DNA of 55,887 nucleotides from contig JAVVPF010000021.1 in the NCBI GenBank assembly GCA_036655895.1, positions 1 through 55,887 of the forward strand. The letters are read 5' to 3'. The notes below the pieces were generated by a model. That model was given only the letters and a program-made list of their open reading frames with translations, searched no databases and had not been told where the DNA came from. This DNA is from Cloacibacillus sp. GTDB lineage: Bacteria; Synergistota; Synergistia; Synergistales; Synergistaceae. This document shows positions 24,798 through 33,381 of the stretch, in pieces (position 1 is the first letter of the stretch; every line of letters starts with the position of its first letter). Position numbers and translations under genes: made by a program.

Positions 24798-25580
24798 ATG
24801 GGCAGCGAATTTACAATATCAGCCTCTTCAATGATAATTTTATGCTTTATGGTCTTTCTTGCGGGATTTGTGGACGCCTCGGCCGGCGGCGGCGGCATCA
24901 TATCGCTCCCGGCCTATATTTTTACGGGGATGCCTGCGCATTACGCGCTTGGCTGCAATAAATTTTCAAGCGCCTCCGGCACGACGCTTGCCGTCTTTAA
25001 ATTCTGGAAGGGCGGCGCCGTGGATATGCGCGCCGCGCTTATCGCGGCGGCCGGCTCCTTCATCGGCTCCGCCGTCGGAACAAAGGCGGCGCTGATGCTG
25101 AGCGACCAGACGATAAAGACTATGCTGCTCGTCATTCTGCCATGCGCGGCCGTCATCATAATGTTTCGGCGCAACATGGGCGAGGCGGACAGGTCGCATG
25201 AGATCGGCCGTGCGAAGGCGACGGCCCTTGCCGCTGTCATAGGCCTGCTCATCGGCGGCTACGACGGGCTCTTCGGCCCTGGCACTGGGACATTTGCCAT
25301 CATCGCCTTTTCGATGCTTATGAAATATGACTTGAAGACCGCCTCCGGCAACGCGAAAATTTTGAACCTGGCCTCGAACTACGCCTCGTTCATCACATTC
25401 GCCGCGGCCGGAACGATAATCTATTCCGTGGCCATACCAGCCGCGCTCTGCAACATCGCTGGCAGCTATTTCGGCTCGCACTGCGCGCTCACTCGCGGCG
25501 CGAAATTCATCCGTCCCATGATGGCGGCAGTTATCACCCTTATAATGCTGAAACTTCTCTGGGACATCCTTTCACATTAA
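24798..25580 (+). CDS. TSUP (TauE/SafE) family membrane permease
   Basis: This 260-aa protein has about eight hydrophobic segments in two related halves: FVDASAGGGGIISLPAYI in the first, and GGYDGLFGPGTGTFAIIAF in the second. These paired Gly-rich signatures define the TSUP family, whose members move sulfite, sulfoacetate, taurine-derived or other small organic anions. The ATG at 24798 lies 7 nt after AAGGAG, while an upstream TTG is too close to it. The substrate cannot be told. Its stop is only 20 nt from the convergent MATE gene and there is no terminator between them, so the transcripts probably overlap. Confidence 0.88.
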   Translation: MGSEFTISASSMIILCFMVFLAGFVDASAGGGGIISLPAYIFTGMPAHYALGCNKFSSASGTTLAVFKFWKGGAVDMRAALIAAAGSFIGSAVGTKAALMLSDQTIKTMLLVILPCAAVIIMFRRNMGEADRSHEIGRAKATALAAVIGLLIGGYDGLFGPGTGTFAIIAFSMLMKYDLKTASGNAKILNLASNYASFITFAAAGTIIYSVAIPAALCNIAGSYFGSHCALTRGAKFIRPMMAAVITLIMLKLLWDILSH

Positions 25581-25599
25581 GAACCGGGACCCAGCGTTT

Positions 25600-26958
25600 T
25601 TAGCGTCTTCTTCTTATCGTCTTCATCGCCCACGTAAAGCAGCCAAGATGAGCCGCGAACGTTATTATCCATGAGACGGGATATGAGAGGTAGAGCACGG
25701 TTATCGTGTGCAGCGACGGTATCTGAAATATCGTGGCTATCCACAAAAGACGCAGGCCGCAGACGCCAAGCAGCGTGACAACCGTCGGCATAACGGAGTA
25801 GCCCATTCCGCGCAGCGCGCCCACCATGCCGTCCATCATGCCGCAGACGGCGTATGTCGTAGAAAGTATCCAAAGCCGGTCCATGCCGGCCTTTATGACC
25901 GCTTCGCTTGAAGAGTATACGCCAAGCAGCGCGTGCCCGAAGAGGGCGGCACCAAGGCCGAGCGTGCAGCCTACGGCTACGATACATATCTGCCCCGTCT
26001 TTAAAATGTTGTATATCCTTTTTATATGCCCCGCGCCTATATTTTGACTGGTGAAGGATATTATCGCCTGATAAAAGGCGTTCATCGCAAAGTAGACGAA
26101 CATCTCTATGTTTGCGGCGGCTGAGCTTCCCGCCATTATGACCGCGCCGAACGAGTTTATCGAGGACTGGATGACGACGTTTGAAAGAGCAAAGAGCACT
26201 CCCTGTATCCCGGCAGGCAGACCTATTTTCAATATCTTGACCAGCTTTGGAACGCTTATGCGCATTTCGGAGGGAACAAGGCGGATGCCGCCGCTTTCGC
26301 GCAGCAGGCAGCGCACAACGAGCGCCGCGGAGACGCACTGTGAAATGACCGTCGCTATCGCAACTCCGGCCACGTCAAGATGCAGATTTATCACGAAAAA
26401 GAGATTGAGCAGCACGTTTATGACGCCGGCAAAAAGAAGATAATAGAGCGGGCGCCTCGTGTCTCCGACCGCGCGCAGCACGGCGCTGCCGAAATTATAG
26501 ACCATAACTGGGGTCATGCCGAAAAAATAGATGACCAGATAGAGCGTGGCAAGCCCGAGCACCTCGTCCGGCGTCCGCATCGCAATAAGTATCCTGCGGG
26601 CGCCCGCCACTCCTATGACGGTAAGCAGAAGGCCGCTTATCACCCCCAGCATTATCGAGGTGTGCACCGTCTTAGCAAGAGCCTCCTCTTCCTTCGCGCC
26701 GTAGTAGCGCGCGGCGAGAACGTTCGTTCCTACGGAAAGCCCTATAAAGAGATTCGTCAGAAGGCCTATCAAAGAGGTGTTCGAGCCGACCGCGGCGAGA
26801 GAATTGTCGCCGGCAAAGCGTCCTACGACTATGATGTCAGCCGCGTTGAAAAGCAGCTGCAAAATGCTGGAACACATAAGCGGCACCGCAAAAAGCAGCA
26901 TCTTGGGCAAAATAGCACCGCTGCACATATCTATTTCATATTTTTTATTATTTTCCAT
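25600..26958 (-). CDS. MATE family efflux transporter
   Basis: This 452-aa protein has twelve hydrophobic segments in two repeats. The N-terminal half begins LPKMLLFAVPLMCSSILQLLFNAADIIVVGRF, which is the canonical MATE start, and later has GAVIMAGSSAAANIEMFVYF and SFTSQNIGAGHIKR (start of the second repeat). It exports cationic drugs or metabolites with Na+ or H+. The ATG at 26958 is chosen; a TTG five codons upstream is possible, and neither has a strong ribosome site. It is the second MATE gene of the window. Confidence 0.92.
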   Translation of the reverse strand: MENNKKYEIDMCSGAILPKMLLFAVPLMCSSILQLLFNAADIIVVGRFAGDNSLAAVGSNTSLIGLLTNLFIGLSVGTNVLAARYYGAKEEEALAKTVHTSIMLGVISGLLLTVIGVAGARRILIAMRTPDEVLGLATLYLVIYFFGMTPVMVYNFGSAVLRAVGDTRRPLYYLLFAGVINVLLNLFFVINLHLDVAGVAIATVISQCVSAALVVRCLLRESGGIRLVPSEMRISVPKLVKILKIGLPAGIQGVLFALSNVVIQSSINSFGAVIMAGSSAAANIEMFVYFAMNAFYQAIISFTSQNIGAGHIKRIYNILKTGQICIVAVGCTLGLGAALFGHALLGVYSSSEAVIKAGMDRLWILSTTYAVCGMMDGMVGALRGMGYSVMPTVVTLLGVCGLRLLWIATIFQIPSLHTITVLYLSYPVSWIITFAAHLGCFTWAMKTIRRRR

Positions 26959-27019
26959 TGACACAAAGATCAAACCGCCGTTTCTGTAAATTTCAAAACA
27001 TTATTTGGAACGAGCGACA

Positions 27020-27048
27020 AGGCCGCGTGGAAATCTCACCCGCGGCCT
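27020..27048 (-). terminator. Hairpin downstream of the aminotransferase gene
   Basis: An 8-bp perfect stem (AGGCCGCG / CGCGGCCT) with a 13-nt loop lies 43 nt after the aminotransferase stop. There is no T-run, so termination is uncertain. Confidence 0.4.
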
Positions 27049-27090
27049 CATCGTCTTATGCTATTTTATTGGCTTTGCGAAAAACGTCCG

Positions 27091-28278
27091 CTATTTTTTC
27101 ATGCCTTCGACGGCCGCCTTGATTCTTTTCATACCCTCTTCGATGTAGTCATACTCGCGGCAGTAGGCAAGACGTATATGGCCCGGCATTCCAAAAACTT
27201 CGCCCGGCACCGCGGAGACTCCGGCCTCTTCGAGCAGCCATGAACAGAAGGCAAAGCCGTCCATTCCGAGCGCGCTTATCCGCGGGAAGGCGTAAAAAGC
27301 GCCGGTGGGCGTGATAGCCTCAAAACCCTCTATATTATTGAGCCACTTCGTCACCATGTCGCGGCGGCGCTTGTACTCCGCCACCATCTTTTTGACGTCC
27401 TCGCCGGCCTCGGTCAAGGCGACCGCAACGCCTGCCTGCGCGAACGCGTTGGCGCAGGTGGTGAGGTTCTGGTGGCACTTATTGACGTAGGGGCACATAG
27501 CCTTCGGCGCTATTATCCATCCGATGCGCCAGCCTGTCATCGACCATGTCTTTGACGCGGCGGAGACCGTCACAGTGCGCTCCGCCATTCCCGGAAGGCT
27601 TGCGATGCTCACATGCTCGCCGTCGTAGAGGAACTTTTCATAACATTCGTCGGAGATGACCCAGAGGTCCTTTTCTATGGCAAGCGCCGCTATCTCTTCC
27701 AGGTCCGCGCGTGAGAGCACCGCGCCGCTTGGGTTGTTCGGAGAATTTATGAGCAGCACCTTCGTCTTCGGAGAGACGAAGGCTGCGATATCCGCCGCGC
27801 GAAGCCTGAAACCGTTTTCCATCGTAGTCGGGATTGCCGTAAGCACAGCTCCCGTAAGCGCAATCTCGTCGGCGTAGGCCGAGAAGTACGGCGCTGGGAT
27901 CAGCACCTCGTCGCCCGGGTCAAGCAGCGTCAGCAAAGAGGCCGTAAGCGCCTCCATCGCGCCGTTTGTAATGACGACGTTCTTGTCGGCGTCTACCTCC
28001 ATGTTGTTTTCCGCGCGGTATTTCGCGGCGACGGCCTTACGGAGATCCTCCGCGCCCTGCATATTAGTGTAATGTACGTTGCCGGCGTCAAGCGCGCGCT
28101 TGACCGCCTCTTTGGCGCACTGCGGCGAGTCGAAGTCGGGACGCCCCAGCTCCATGTGGATTATGCTCTTGCCGGCGGCCTCCAGTTCGTCCGCGCGGCC
28201 GAGTATCTCGCGTATGCCTCCGGCCATTGCGATAGATTCCATACGTTTGTTCGGGAATTTCATTTTAGTTGTCATCAT
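27091..28278 (-). CDS. PLP-dependent aminotransferase, class I (aspartate aminotransferase-like)
   Basis: This 395-aa fold-I aminotransferase has LINSPNNPSG (substrate and PLP ring contacts), SDECYEKFLYDG (PLP N1 Asp), and SKTWSMTGWRIGW with the PLP lysine. The N-terminal pattern IHMELGRPDFDSP fits the Iγ subgroup. It would exchange amino groups between amino acids and 2-oxo acids, the first step of amino-acid fermentation. The GGGAGG lies 7 nt before the first of two adjacent ATGs. It lies just downstream of the GntR regulator gene, same strand, 83 nt away, so the regulator may affect it. Confidence 0.92.
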   Translation of the reverse strand: MMTTKMKFPNKRMESIAMAGGIREILGRADELEAAGKSIIHMELGRPDFDSPQCAKEAVKRALDAGNVHYTNMQGAEDLRKAVAAKYRAENNMEVDADKNVVITNGAMEALTASLLTLLDPGDEVLIPAPYFSAYADEIALTGAVLTAIPTTMENGFRLRAADIAAFVSPKTKVLLINSPNNPSGAVLSRADLEEIAALAIEKDLWVISDECYEKFLYDGEHVSIASLPGMAERTVTVSAASKTWSMTGWRIGWIIAPKAMCPYVNKCHQNLTTCANAFAQAGVAVALTEAGEDVKKMVAEYKRRRDMVTKWLNNIEGFEAITPTGAFYAFPRISALGMDGFAFCSWLLEEAGVSAVPGEVFGMPGHIRLAYCREYDYIEEGMKRIKAAVEGMKK

Positions 28279-28361
28279 GATCTGCCTCCCTGTATCTTTA
28301 TCGTTCTATTATATGCTTGGGGCATCGACTTGAAATCCGGCCGGCGCAAAGAGAGAGCGCG

Positions 28362-29024
28362 CTACCGAAGGAAATAATCCTTCATTATATAACCTTCGCT
28401 GTTTACCACATGGTCGTAAAGACATTGATAGAGCAGCTTGGGATTTCGTTCCTTTATACAGTTGATTATCTTCACATGCTGCTCCAGAGAATTTTTGATA
28501 TCGGCGAGCGACTGCACCGAAAGCCGCTGGAAGCGTTTTATCTGTACATGATAATTGTCCAAGATAACGCCGATGCGCTTGTTGGTGGCGTACTTGGAAA
28601 TGGTGAAATGCAGCGCGAGATCGAGATCCGCCACACGCGACATATCAAGCGGGAGGCCTTTTCTTTCAAGCTCGCAAAGCTCCGCCCACTGAACGTCAAG
28701 CTCGCCGATCACGGCATCCGGTATGCGGTTTGCCGCCGTGAGAGCGGCGAACGGCTCAAGCAGCTTTCTTATATCATATATCTCGCGCACGTCTTCCAAA
28801 GATATTTCTGAGACAAAGGCGCCCTTTAGCGGGACTATCTTTATGTAGCCGTCCTGTTCGAGCACGCGCAGCGCCTCGCGTACAGGCGTGCGGCTCACAC
28901 CAACTTCATTTGCAAGCCATGTTTCAGGCAGAGGTTCGCCCATTTTAAGCCGCCCCGCGTCCACGCCGTCCTTTATCCAATCATAGGCCTTTATCCAGAC
29001 TGCTTTGTCGTTTTTATTTGCCAT
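28362..29024 (-). CDS. GntR family transcriptional regulator, FCD (FadR-C-like) subfamily
   Basis: The protein is 220 aa. The winged helix at about residues 1-75 has GEPLPETWLANEVGVSRTPVREALRVLEQDGYI, the GntR recognition-helix signature. A helical FCD ligand-binding domain follows, with metal-binding histidines plausible in LALHFTISKYAT, LDNYH and SLEQHVKII. Ligands of this subfamily are mostly organic acids. I choose the ATG at 29024; a GTG four codons earlier overlaps the ribosome site GGAGAG. The gene is divergent from the larA-acnX-TRAP unit, and identical palindromes lie on both sides of the divide. Confidence 0.92.
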   Translation of the reverse strand: MANKNDKAVWIKAYDWIKDGVDAGRLKMGEPLPETWLANEVGVSRTPVREALRVLEQDGYIKIVPLKGAFVSEISLEDVREIYDIRKLLEPFAALTAANRIPDAVIGELDVQWAELCELERKGLPLDMSRVADLDLALHFTISKYATNKRIGVILDNYHVQIKRFQRLSVQSLADIKNSLEQHVKIINCIKERNPKLLYQCLYDHVVNSEGYIMKDYFLR

Positions 29025-29056
29025 GCAGCAATTCACTCTCCATATTTAGTACATGC

Positions 29057-29064
29057 TGTATACA
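29057..29064. promoter_or_regulatory. TGTATACA operator at the GntR gene
   Basis: The perfect palindrome TGTATACA lies directly after a minus-strand promoter (TGGACA, 16 bp, TATAGT, the -10 being the complement of about 29071-29076). It would cover the transcription start, which fits autoregulation. Confidence 0.6.
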
Positions 29065-29140
29065 TCTACTATAATGATTTTTTGATTTTTGTCCATACTT
29101 ACGGCGCTTTAATCAACGAAAGTGCCCTTTGATTTACGTC

Positions 29141-29169
29141 TTGACAATTATCGTGCACACTATTATTAT
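29141..29169 (+). promoter_or_regulatory. Promoter of the larA-acnX-TRAP operon
   Basis: TTGACA at 29141-29146, a 17-bp spacer, and TATTAT at 29164-29169. A second palindrome, GTGCAC, lies in the spacer at 29153-29158. The leader to the LarA start is about 120 nt. Confidence 0.65.
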
Positions 29170-29245
29170 CTTTTTATAAAAATCCAGATGATTTAACATG
29201 ACGGCATATACAAAATCAGTTGTGTGGATTTAAAGTTTTTAGTCT

Positions 29246-29253
29246 TGTATACA
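29246..29253. promoter_or_regulatory. TGTATACA operator upstream of the larA-like gene
   Basis: This is the same 8-bp palindrome as in front of the GntR gene, here about 77 nt downstream of the predicted -10 and 45 nt before the LarA ATG. That position suits a roadblock repressor or a second promoter. Confidence 0.6.
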
Positions 29254-29297
29254 GATTGCGTACTGCAAAAAACAATATTTGATTGGAGTGGCGGGCA

Positions 29298-30587
29298 ATG
29301 AAATATACGATCCCCTACGGAAAAACGACCGTAGAATTTGAGACGAAGGGCCGGACCGTCCTCTTTAACGGAGAGACGACCTGCCTGCCTGCGACGCCGG
29401 ATTTTAAAAACGACCTTCTTGCCGCGCTTGCCGCGCCCATCGCCTCGTTGCCGCTCGCGGAACTTGCGCGCGGCAAAAAAAATATCCTTTTCCTTGTAGA
29501 AGACAACACGCGCGACACGCCCCTTGACCTAATGCTTCCTATCATAGCCGACTATTTGAACGCGCACGGCGTGCCCGACGCGAATGTCAGTTTTATGACC
29601 GCACCCGGAACGCACCGCGTTATGACGGACGAAGAGGTGGAAAAAAAGCTCGGCCCGGAGATAGTGCGCCGCTTCCGCGTCTACCAGCACGACGCCACGA
29701 AGAGCGAAGATATTGAGGATCTCGGCGAAATAGAGGTCGCCGGCTACAAACTGCCGGTCCACATAAACCGCAGGGCGCTTGAGGCCGACCTTCTCGTCGG
29801 CGTCGGCAACATCGTGCCGCACAGCGACGCCGGTTTTTCGGGAGGCGCGAAGATAGTTCAGCCAGGCGTCTGCGATTTCGTCACAACACAGGCGACGCAC
29901 AGAGGCGCGGGGCTTTGCTCCGACATTCCTCTTGGCATGGAAAGCGGCAACCCGTGCCGCATGGGAATAGACGCCGTAGGCAGAATGGCGCGTCTTGCCT
30001 TTATCATCAACGTGGTAAAAAACTATAACGACGAAGTGACCGGCTTTTTCTGCGGCGACTGCATTGAGGCGCACCGCGCCGGAGTGGCCGCGGCAAAGGA
30101 TTCTTACAGCGTAAAGATAGAAGAACAGGCCGACATCGTCGTGGCAAGCTCCTCGCCTGACGACATCGACTTCTGGCAGGGCATCAAGGGGCTTACCGCG
30201 GCCTATTTCGCCGTGAAGCCCGGCGGCGTGATAATACTGGCCGCTCCGTGTTCGGAGGGGCTTGTACATAATCATCCGCTCTACGCTCACTGGCTCGGAA
30301 GCTCCGAAGAGGAGATAAAAGCCGCGATAGAAGAGGCCTCCCCTTACGATATGGAGACGGACACCATCTCCGCGGTGGTGGCGCTCGGCAGCAGACGCGT
30401 GCTAAAACGCGCTTCGGTCTACATGATGAGCGGCGGCCTTTCCAACGAAGCAATAAAAGCGATGGACTATATCCCCGTAGATTCAATACAAGAGGCGCTT
30501 GACGTAGCGCTTGCCGAAAGGCCCGGCGCTACGATAGGCATCCTGCCAAAAGCCGGCATCTCATTGCCCATAGTGATAAAGAGATAA
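29298..30587 (+). CDS. LarA-family nickel-pincer-dependent 2-hydroxyacid racemase/epimerase
   Basis: The protein is 429 aa. Lactate racemase uses a nickel-pincer nucleotide bound to a lysine. All four residues known from Lactiplantibacillus LarA (H108, H174, K184, H200) have counterparts here: H106 in TAPGTHR, H175 and K185 in IVPHSDAGFSGGAKIVQPG, and H201 in ATHRGAG. The enzyme should therefore be active if the cofactor is supplied. LarA homologues act on lactate, malate, 2-hydroxyglutarate, phenyllactate and sugar acids, so the substrate here is open. The ATG at 29298 lies 9 nt after GGAG. Aconitase X genes follow after 21 nt. LarB, LarC and LarE are not in the window. Confidence 0.9.
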   Translation: MKYTIPYGKTTVEFETKGRTVLFNGETTCLPATPDFKNDLLAALAAPIASLPLAELARGKKNILFLVEDNTRDTPLDLMLPIIADYLNAHGVPDANVSFMTAPGTHRVMTDEEVEKKLGPEIVRRFRVYQHDATKSEDIEDLGEIEVAGYKLPVHINRRALEADLLVGVGNIVPHSDAGFSGGAKIVQPGVCDFVTTQATHRGAGLCSDIPLGMESGNPCRMGIDAVGRMARLAFIINVVKNYNDEVTGFFCGDCIEAHRAGVAAAKDSYSVKIEEQADIVVASSSPDDIDFWQGIKGLTAAYFAVKPGGVIILAAPCSEGLVHNHPLYAHWLGSSEEEIKAAIEEASPYDMETDTISAVVALGSRRVLKRASVYMMSGGLSNEAIKAMDYIPVDSIQEALDVALAERPGATIGILPKAGISLPIVIKR

Positions 30588-30608
30588 AATATAGAAAGGC
30601 GGTATCAC

Positions 30609-31826
30609 ATGTTTTTAACTGATGAAGAAAAACGGATACTCGACGGAGCCGAAGGCGTTGGAAGACAGAAGGCTATGGAGCTGCTTTACGCGCTCGGCCT
30701 CACCTTTGACGCGGAAAAGCTCATCCCCGTCAAACGCGCTCACGTTGCTTTGAGCGGCCAGGAGGGCGACACCTACTGGTGCGAACTGCTCGTAAACGGA
30801 GGCGCGGTATGCGCGGTGCCCCCGACGACGAACCCCTACTGGGACACCCGCTACCTGACGAAGTTCTTCGACGTGACGAAGGAAGAACTTGAACTCGCAG
30901 AGCGCACAGGCGACGTCTACCGCCGCATCGGCGCGAAACTCACCTACCACTGCGCGCCCGGCGTCTGCTCAAACGTACCGTTCTTCGGCGAACACATCGC
31001 CTTCTCAGAGTCCAGCGCGACGCCGTACGTCAACTCCGCCATAGGCGCACGCAGCAACCGCGAATCATCGGTGAGCGCGCTCGCCGCGGCTGTCATCGGC
31101 AAGACGCCCTACTACGGCTACCATCTTGACGAAAACAGACACGGAGATTTCCTCGTGGAAGTGGACGCCGATCTGCGCGAAAGCTACGACTGGGGCATAC
31201 TGGGCCACTGCGTCGGCAAGATAGCCGGCTCGCGCAACCCCGTCCTTAAATTCAAAGAAAAGCCGCGTCCGCGTCCCGAAGATTTCCTTTATTTCGGCGC
31301 CGAGGCCGCGACGAGCGGAGCTGTAGCTATGTACCACATGGTTGGAGTGACGCCTGAGGCGCCGACCATCGAAGCCGCCTTCGGAGGCAGGAAGATCCCG
31401 TCCGCCGAATACGTCATCACAAACAAAGAGCTCAAGGCCGAAGAGGATTCTCTGACGCCGGCGACCGGCAAGATCAACCTCGTCATGCTTGGATGCCCTC
31501 ACTACACCTACGACCAGCTTCTTGAAGTGGAACGGCTCTTTGCGGGAAGGCACTGCGACAACGGCACGGCCTTCTGGATACTCGCCGAGTCGGGCGCGGT
31601 GGAGCTTGCGGAGCGTTCACACCTGCGTCAGCGCCTTGAACTGCTGGGCGTCCGCATGGTCGGAGACACCTGCATAGACGAGCCCTGCTGGAAATCGTTC
31701 GAAGGGGCGCTTGGCGTCACCGACTCTCCGAAGTGCGCCTATTACCGCGAACGCCGCGGCCAGCCATTCGCCATCCGCAGGCTTTCGGAATGTGTAGAGG
31801 CAGCAGTAAAAGGGAGGCTCGACTAA
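30609..31826 (+). CDS. Aconitase X catalytic (large) subunit
   Basis: This 405-aa protein was formerly grouped as DUF521. The family motifs are clear: APGVCSNVPFFGEHIAFSESSA, YVNSAIGARSNRES, ALAAAVIGKTPYYGYHLDENR, and LGCPHYTYDQLLEVERLF near the C-terminus. Known members dehydrate cis-3-hydroxy-L-proline (bacteria) or mevalonate 5-phosphate (archaea), using an Fe-S cluster. It is the split (type II) form, with the small subunit encoded next. The gene stop overlaps the next ATG (TAATG), so the subunits are made together. Its pairing with a LarA homologue suggests a hydroxy acid other than hydroxyproline, but this is inference. Confidence 0.9.
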   Translation: MFLTDEEKRILDGAEGVGRQKAMELLYALGLTFDAEKLIPVKRAHVALSGQEGDTYWCELLVNGGAVCAVPPTTNPYWDTRYLTKFFDVTKEELELAERTGDVYRRIGAKLTYHCAPGVCSNVPFFGEHIAFSESSATPYVNSAIGARSNRESSVSALAAAVIGKTPYYGYHLDENRHGDFLVEVDADLRESYDWGILGHCVGKIAGSRNPVLKFKEKPRPRPEDFLYFGAEAATSGAVAMYHMVGVTPEAPTIEAAFGGRKIPSAEYVITNKELKAEEDSLTPATGKINLVMLGCPHYTYDQLLEVERLFAGRHCDNGTAFWILAESGAVELAERSHLRQRLELLGVRMVGDTCIDEPCWKSFEGALGVTDSPKCAYYRERRGQPFAIRRLSECVEAAVKGRLD

Positions 31827-32254
31827 TGGATAACATGAAAACGTATAAATGCCGTTCGATAGTGCGCGGAAGCGGCGCGGGCGAGGCCGTCGTATCAAAG
31901 GACGCGATGTGCTTCTATCTGACAGACCCAAAGACCGGCGTCGTCATTGAAAGAAACCACGCCATCCAGGGCAAAAGCATCGCCCACAAGATACTTGTGG
32001 TGCAGTCGGGCAAGGGAAGCTCCGTCGTACAGGTCGACGGCTTCTACCAGCTCTGGGTAAAGGGCAACCTTCCGGCGGCCATAATCGTAAGAGAAGCAGA
32101 ACCGGTAATAGTTTCATCCGCGGTCGTAGTCGGCTCGACAATGGTAGACCGTCTTGAGGCGGACCCTTTTGAGGCCATCGAAGACGGCGACTATGTAGAG
32201 GTCGACGCGGACGCGCAGGAAGTCCGCGTATGGAAGGGAGGAAAGCGCGCATAA
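31826..32254 (+). CDS. Aconitase X swivel (small) subunit, DUF126
   Basis: This 142-aa protein corresponds to the mobile swivel domain that closes over the aconitase X active site. Visible motifs are TDPKTGVVIERNHAIQGKSI, KILVVQSGKGSS, LPAAIIVREAEP and SSAVVVGSTMVDRL. The serine in GKSI is the expected substrate contact. An ATG overlapping the large-subunit stop follows GGGAGG by 8 nt. A longer in-frame reading back to 31733 lies inside the large-subunit gene and is not needed. Confidence 0.9.
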   Translation: MDNMKTYKCRSIVRGSGAGEAVVSKDAMCFYLTDPKTGVVIERNHAIQGKSIAHKILVVQSGKGSSVVQVDGFYQLWVKGNLPAAIIVREAEPVIVSSAVVVGSTMVDRLEADPFEAIEDGDYVEVDADAQEVRVWKGGKRA

Positions 32255-32310
32255 GACCCGTTGGCAGCTTTATTGACTCATCAAACTAATAAACAGGGAG
32301 GAACATTGTA

Positions 32311-33294
32311 ATGAAAAAACTTCTGGCAGCAGTTATGTTCATGGCAATAATGACAGCGTCCGCGGCCTTCGCGGCGCCTGAGTACACCATCAAGGTAGGC
32401 TACATCGGCTCTGACACGCATCCCACGATGCAGGCGATGAAGGTCTTCGCGAAGGACGTAGACAAAGGCTCAAAGGGAAAGATCAAAGTCGAACTTTACC
32501 CGAACGCCCAGCTCGGCGGCGACCGCGAACTGACCGAAGCGGTGCAGATGGGCACGATCCAGATGGCCATCCCCTCAACTTCAGCTCTCGCCGGCTTTGA
32601 CAAGAGAGTCCAGGTACTTGACCTGCCGTACCTCTTCACAACAAGAAAAGCGGCTTTTGACGCGGTTGACGGAGAACTTGGCAAAAAACTCAACTCCTAT
32701 CTCGATAAAAAAGGCTTCACGATCCTTGGATACCAGGAAAACGGCTTCCGCCACGTAACGAACAGCAAGAGGCCCGTCAAGACCCCGGCAGACCTTAAGG
32801 GACTGAAGATCCGCACAATGGAAAACCCGATGCACATAGCCTACTTCAAGGCGCTCGGCGCAAACCCCACGCCCATGAGCTGGGGCGAGCTTTACACCGC
32901 TCTTCAGCAGGGCACAGTTGACGCGCAGGAAAACCCCTACGCAATGATCGACGACGGCAAATTCTACGAAGTCCAGAAATTCGTCTCGGAGACCGGACAC
33001 GTCTTCTCCTATGAAGTGCTCATCGCCAACAAGAAGTTCATGGACAAACTCCCGAAGGACCTCCGCAACCTCGTGACGGAGTCCGCGGTGAAGGCCATCA
33101 AGATGCAGCGCAGCCTCCTCGAAAAAGAAGAAGCCAACTTCAAAGCCAAGGTCGTCAAGGCCGGCATGAAGGCGAACTCCCTCACAGCGGCTGAGAAGAA
33201 GCCGTTTGTAGAGGCGACGAAGGCTGTTTACAAGCAGTTTGAAGGCGATCTCGGCAAGGAAATCATGGACATCGCAAGAAAGGTTCAGAAATAG
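32311..33294 (+). CDS. dctP: TRAP transporter solute-binding protein (DctP family)
   Basis: This 327-aa periplasmic protein has a signal peptide (MKKLLAAVMFMAIMTASAAFA). The DctP fold motifs follow: GGDRELTEAVQMGTIQMA, DLPYLF, and KGLKIRTMENPMH with the conserved arginine that binds the substrate carboxylate. Next come WGELYTALQQGTVDAQENP and the long C-terminal helix. It delivers an organic acid to DctQM. A GGGAGG precedes the ATG. It follows the aconitase X genes by 56 nt and is followed by an intercistronic terminator, which would give excess binding protein over membrane subunits. Confidence 0.95.
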   Translation: MKKLLAAVMFMAIMTASAAFAAPEYTIKVGYIGSDTHPTMQAMKVFAKDVDKGSKGKIKVELYPNAQLGGDRELTEAVQMGTIQMAIPSTSALAGFDKRVQVLDLPYLFTTRKAAFDAVDGELGKKLNSYLDKKGFTILGYQENGFRHVTNSKRPVKTPADLKGLKIRTMENPMHIAYFKALGANPTPMSWGELYTALQQGTVDAQENPYAMIDDGKFYEVQKFVSETGHVFSYEVLIANKKFMDKLPKDLRNLVTESAVKAIKMQRSLLEKEEANFKAKVVKAGMKANSLTAAEKKPFVEATKAVYKQFEGDLGKEIMDIARKVQK

Positions 33295-33310
33295 CACCTT
33301 TTCTGACGAC

Positions 33311-33350
33311 AATGCGCGCCCTCATCCCAACAGGAGGGCGCGCATTTTTA
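33311..33350 (+). terminator. Intercistronic terminator between dctP and dctQ
   Basis: A perfect 13-bp stem (AATGCGCGCCCTC / GAGGGCGCGCATT) is followed by TTTTA. It lies between genes of one operon, so it likely acts as a partial terminator. Confidence 0.8.
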
Positions 33351-33381
33351 ACACAAGCAAGCGGACAGGGAGGTTTGCATC

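Noticed and set aside
25577-26338. 253-aa open frame on the minus strand in another frame of the MATE gene
   Set aside because: The MATE reading frame has clear membrane segments and family motifs; this frame is Arg/His-rich with none.
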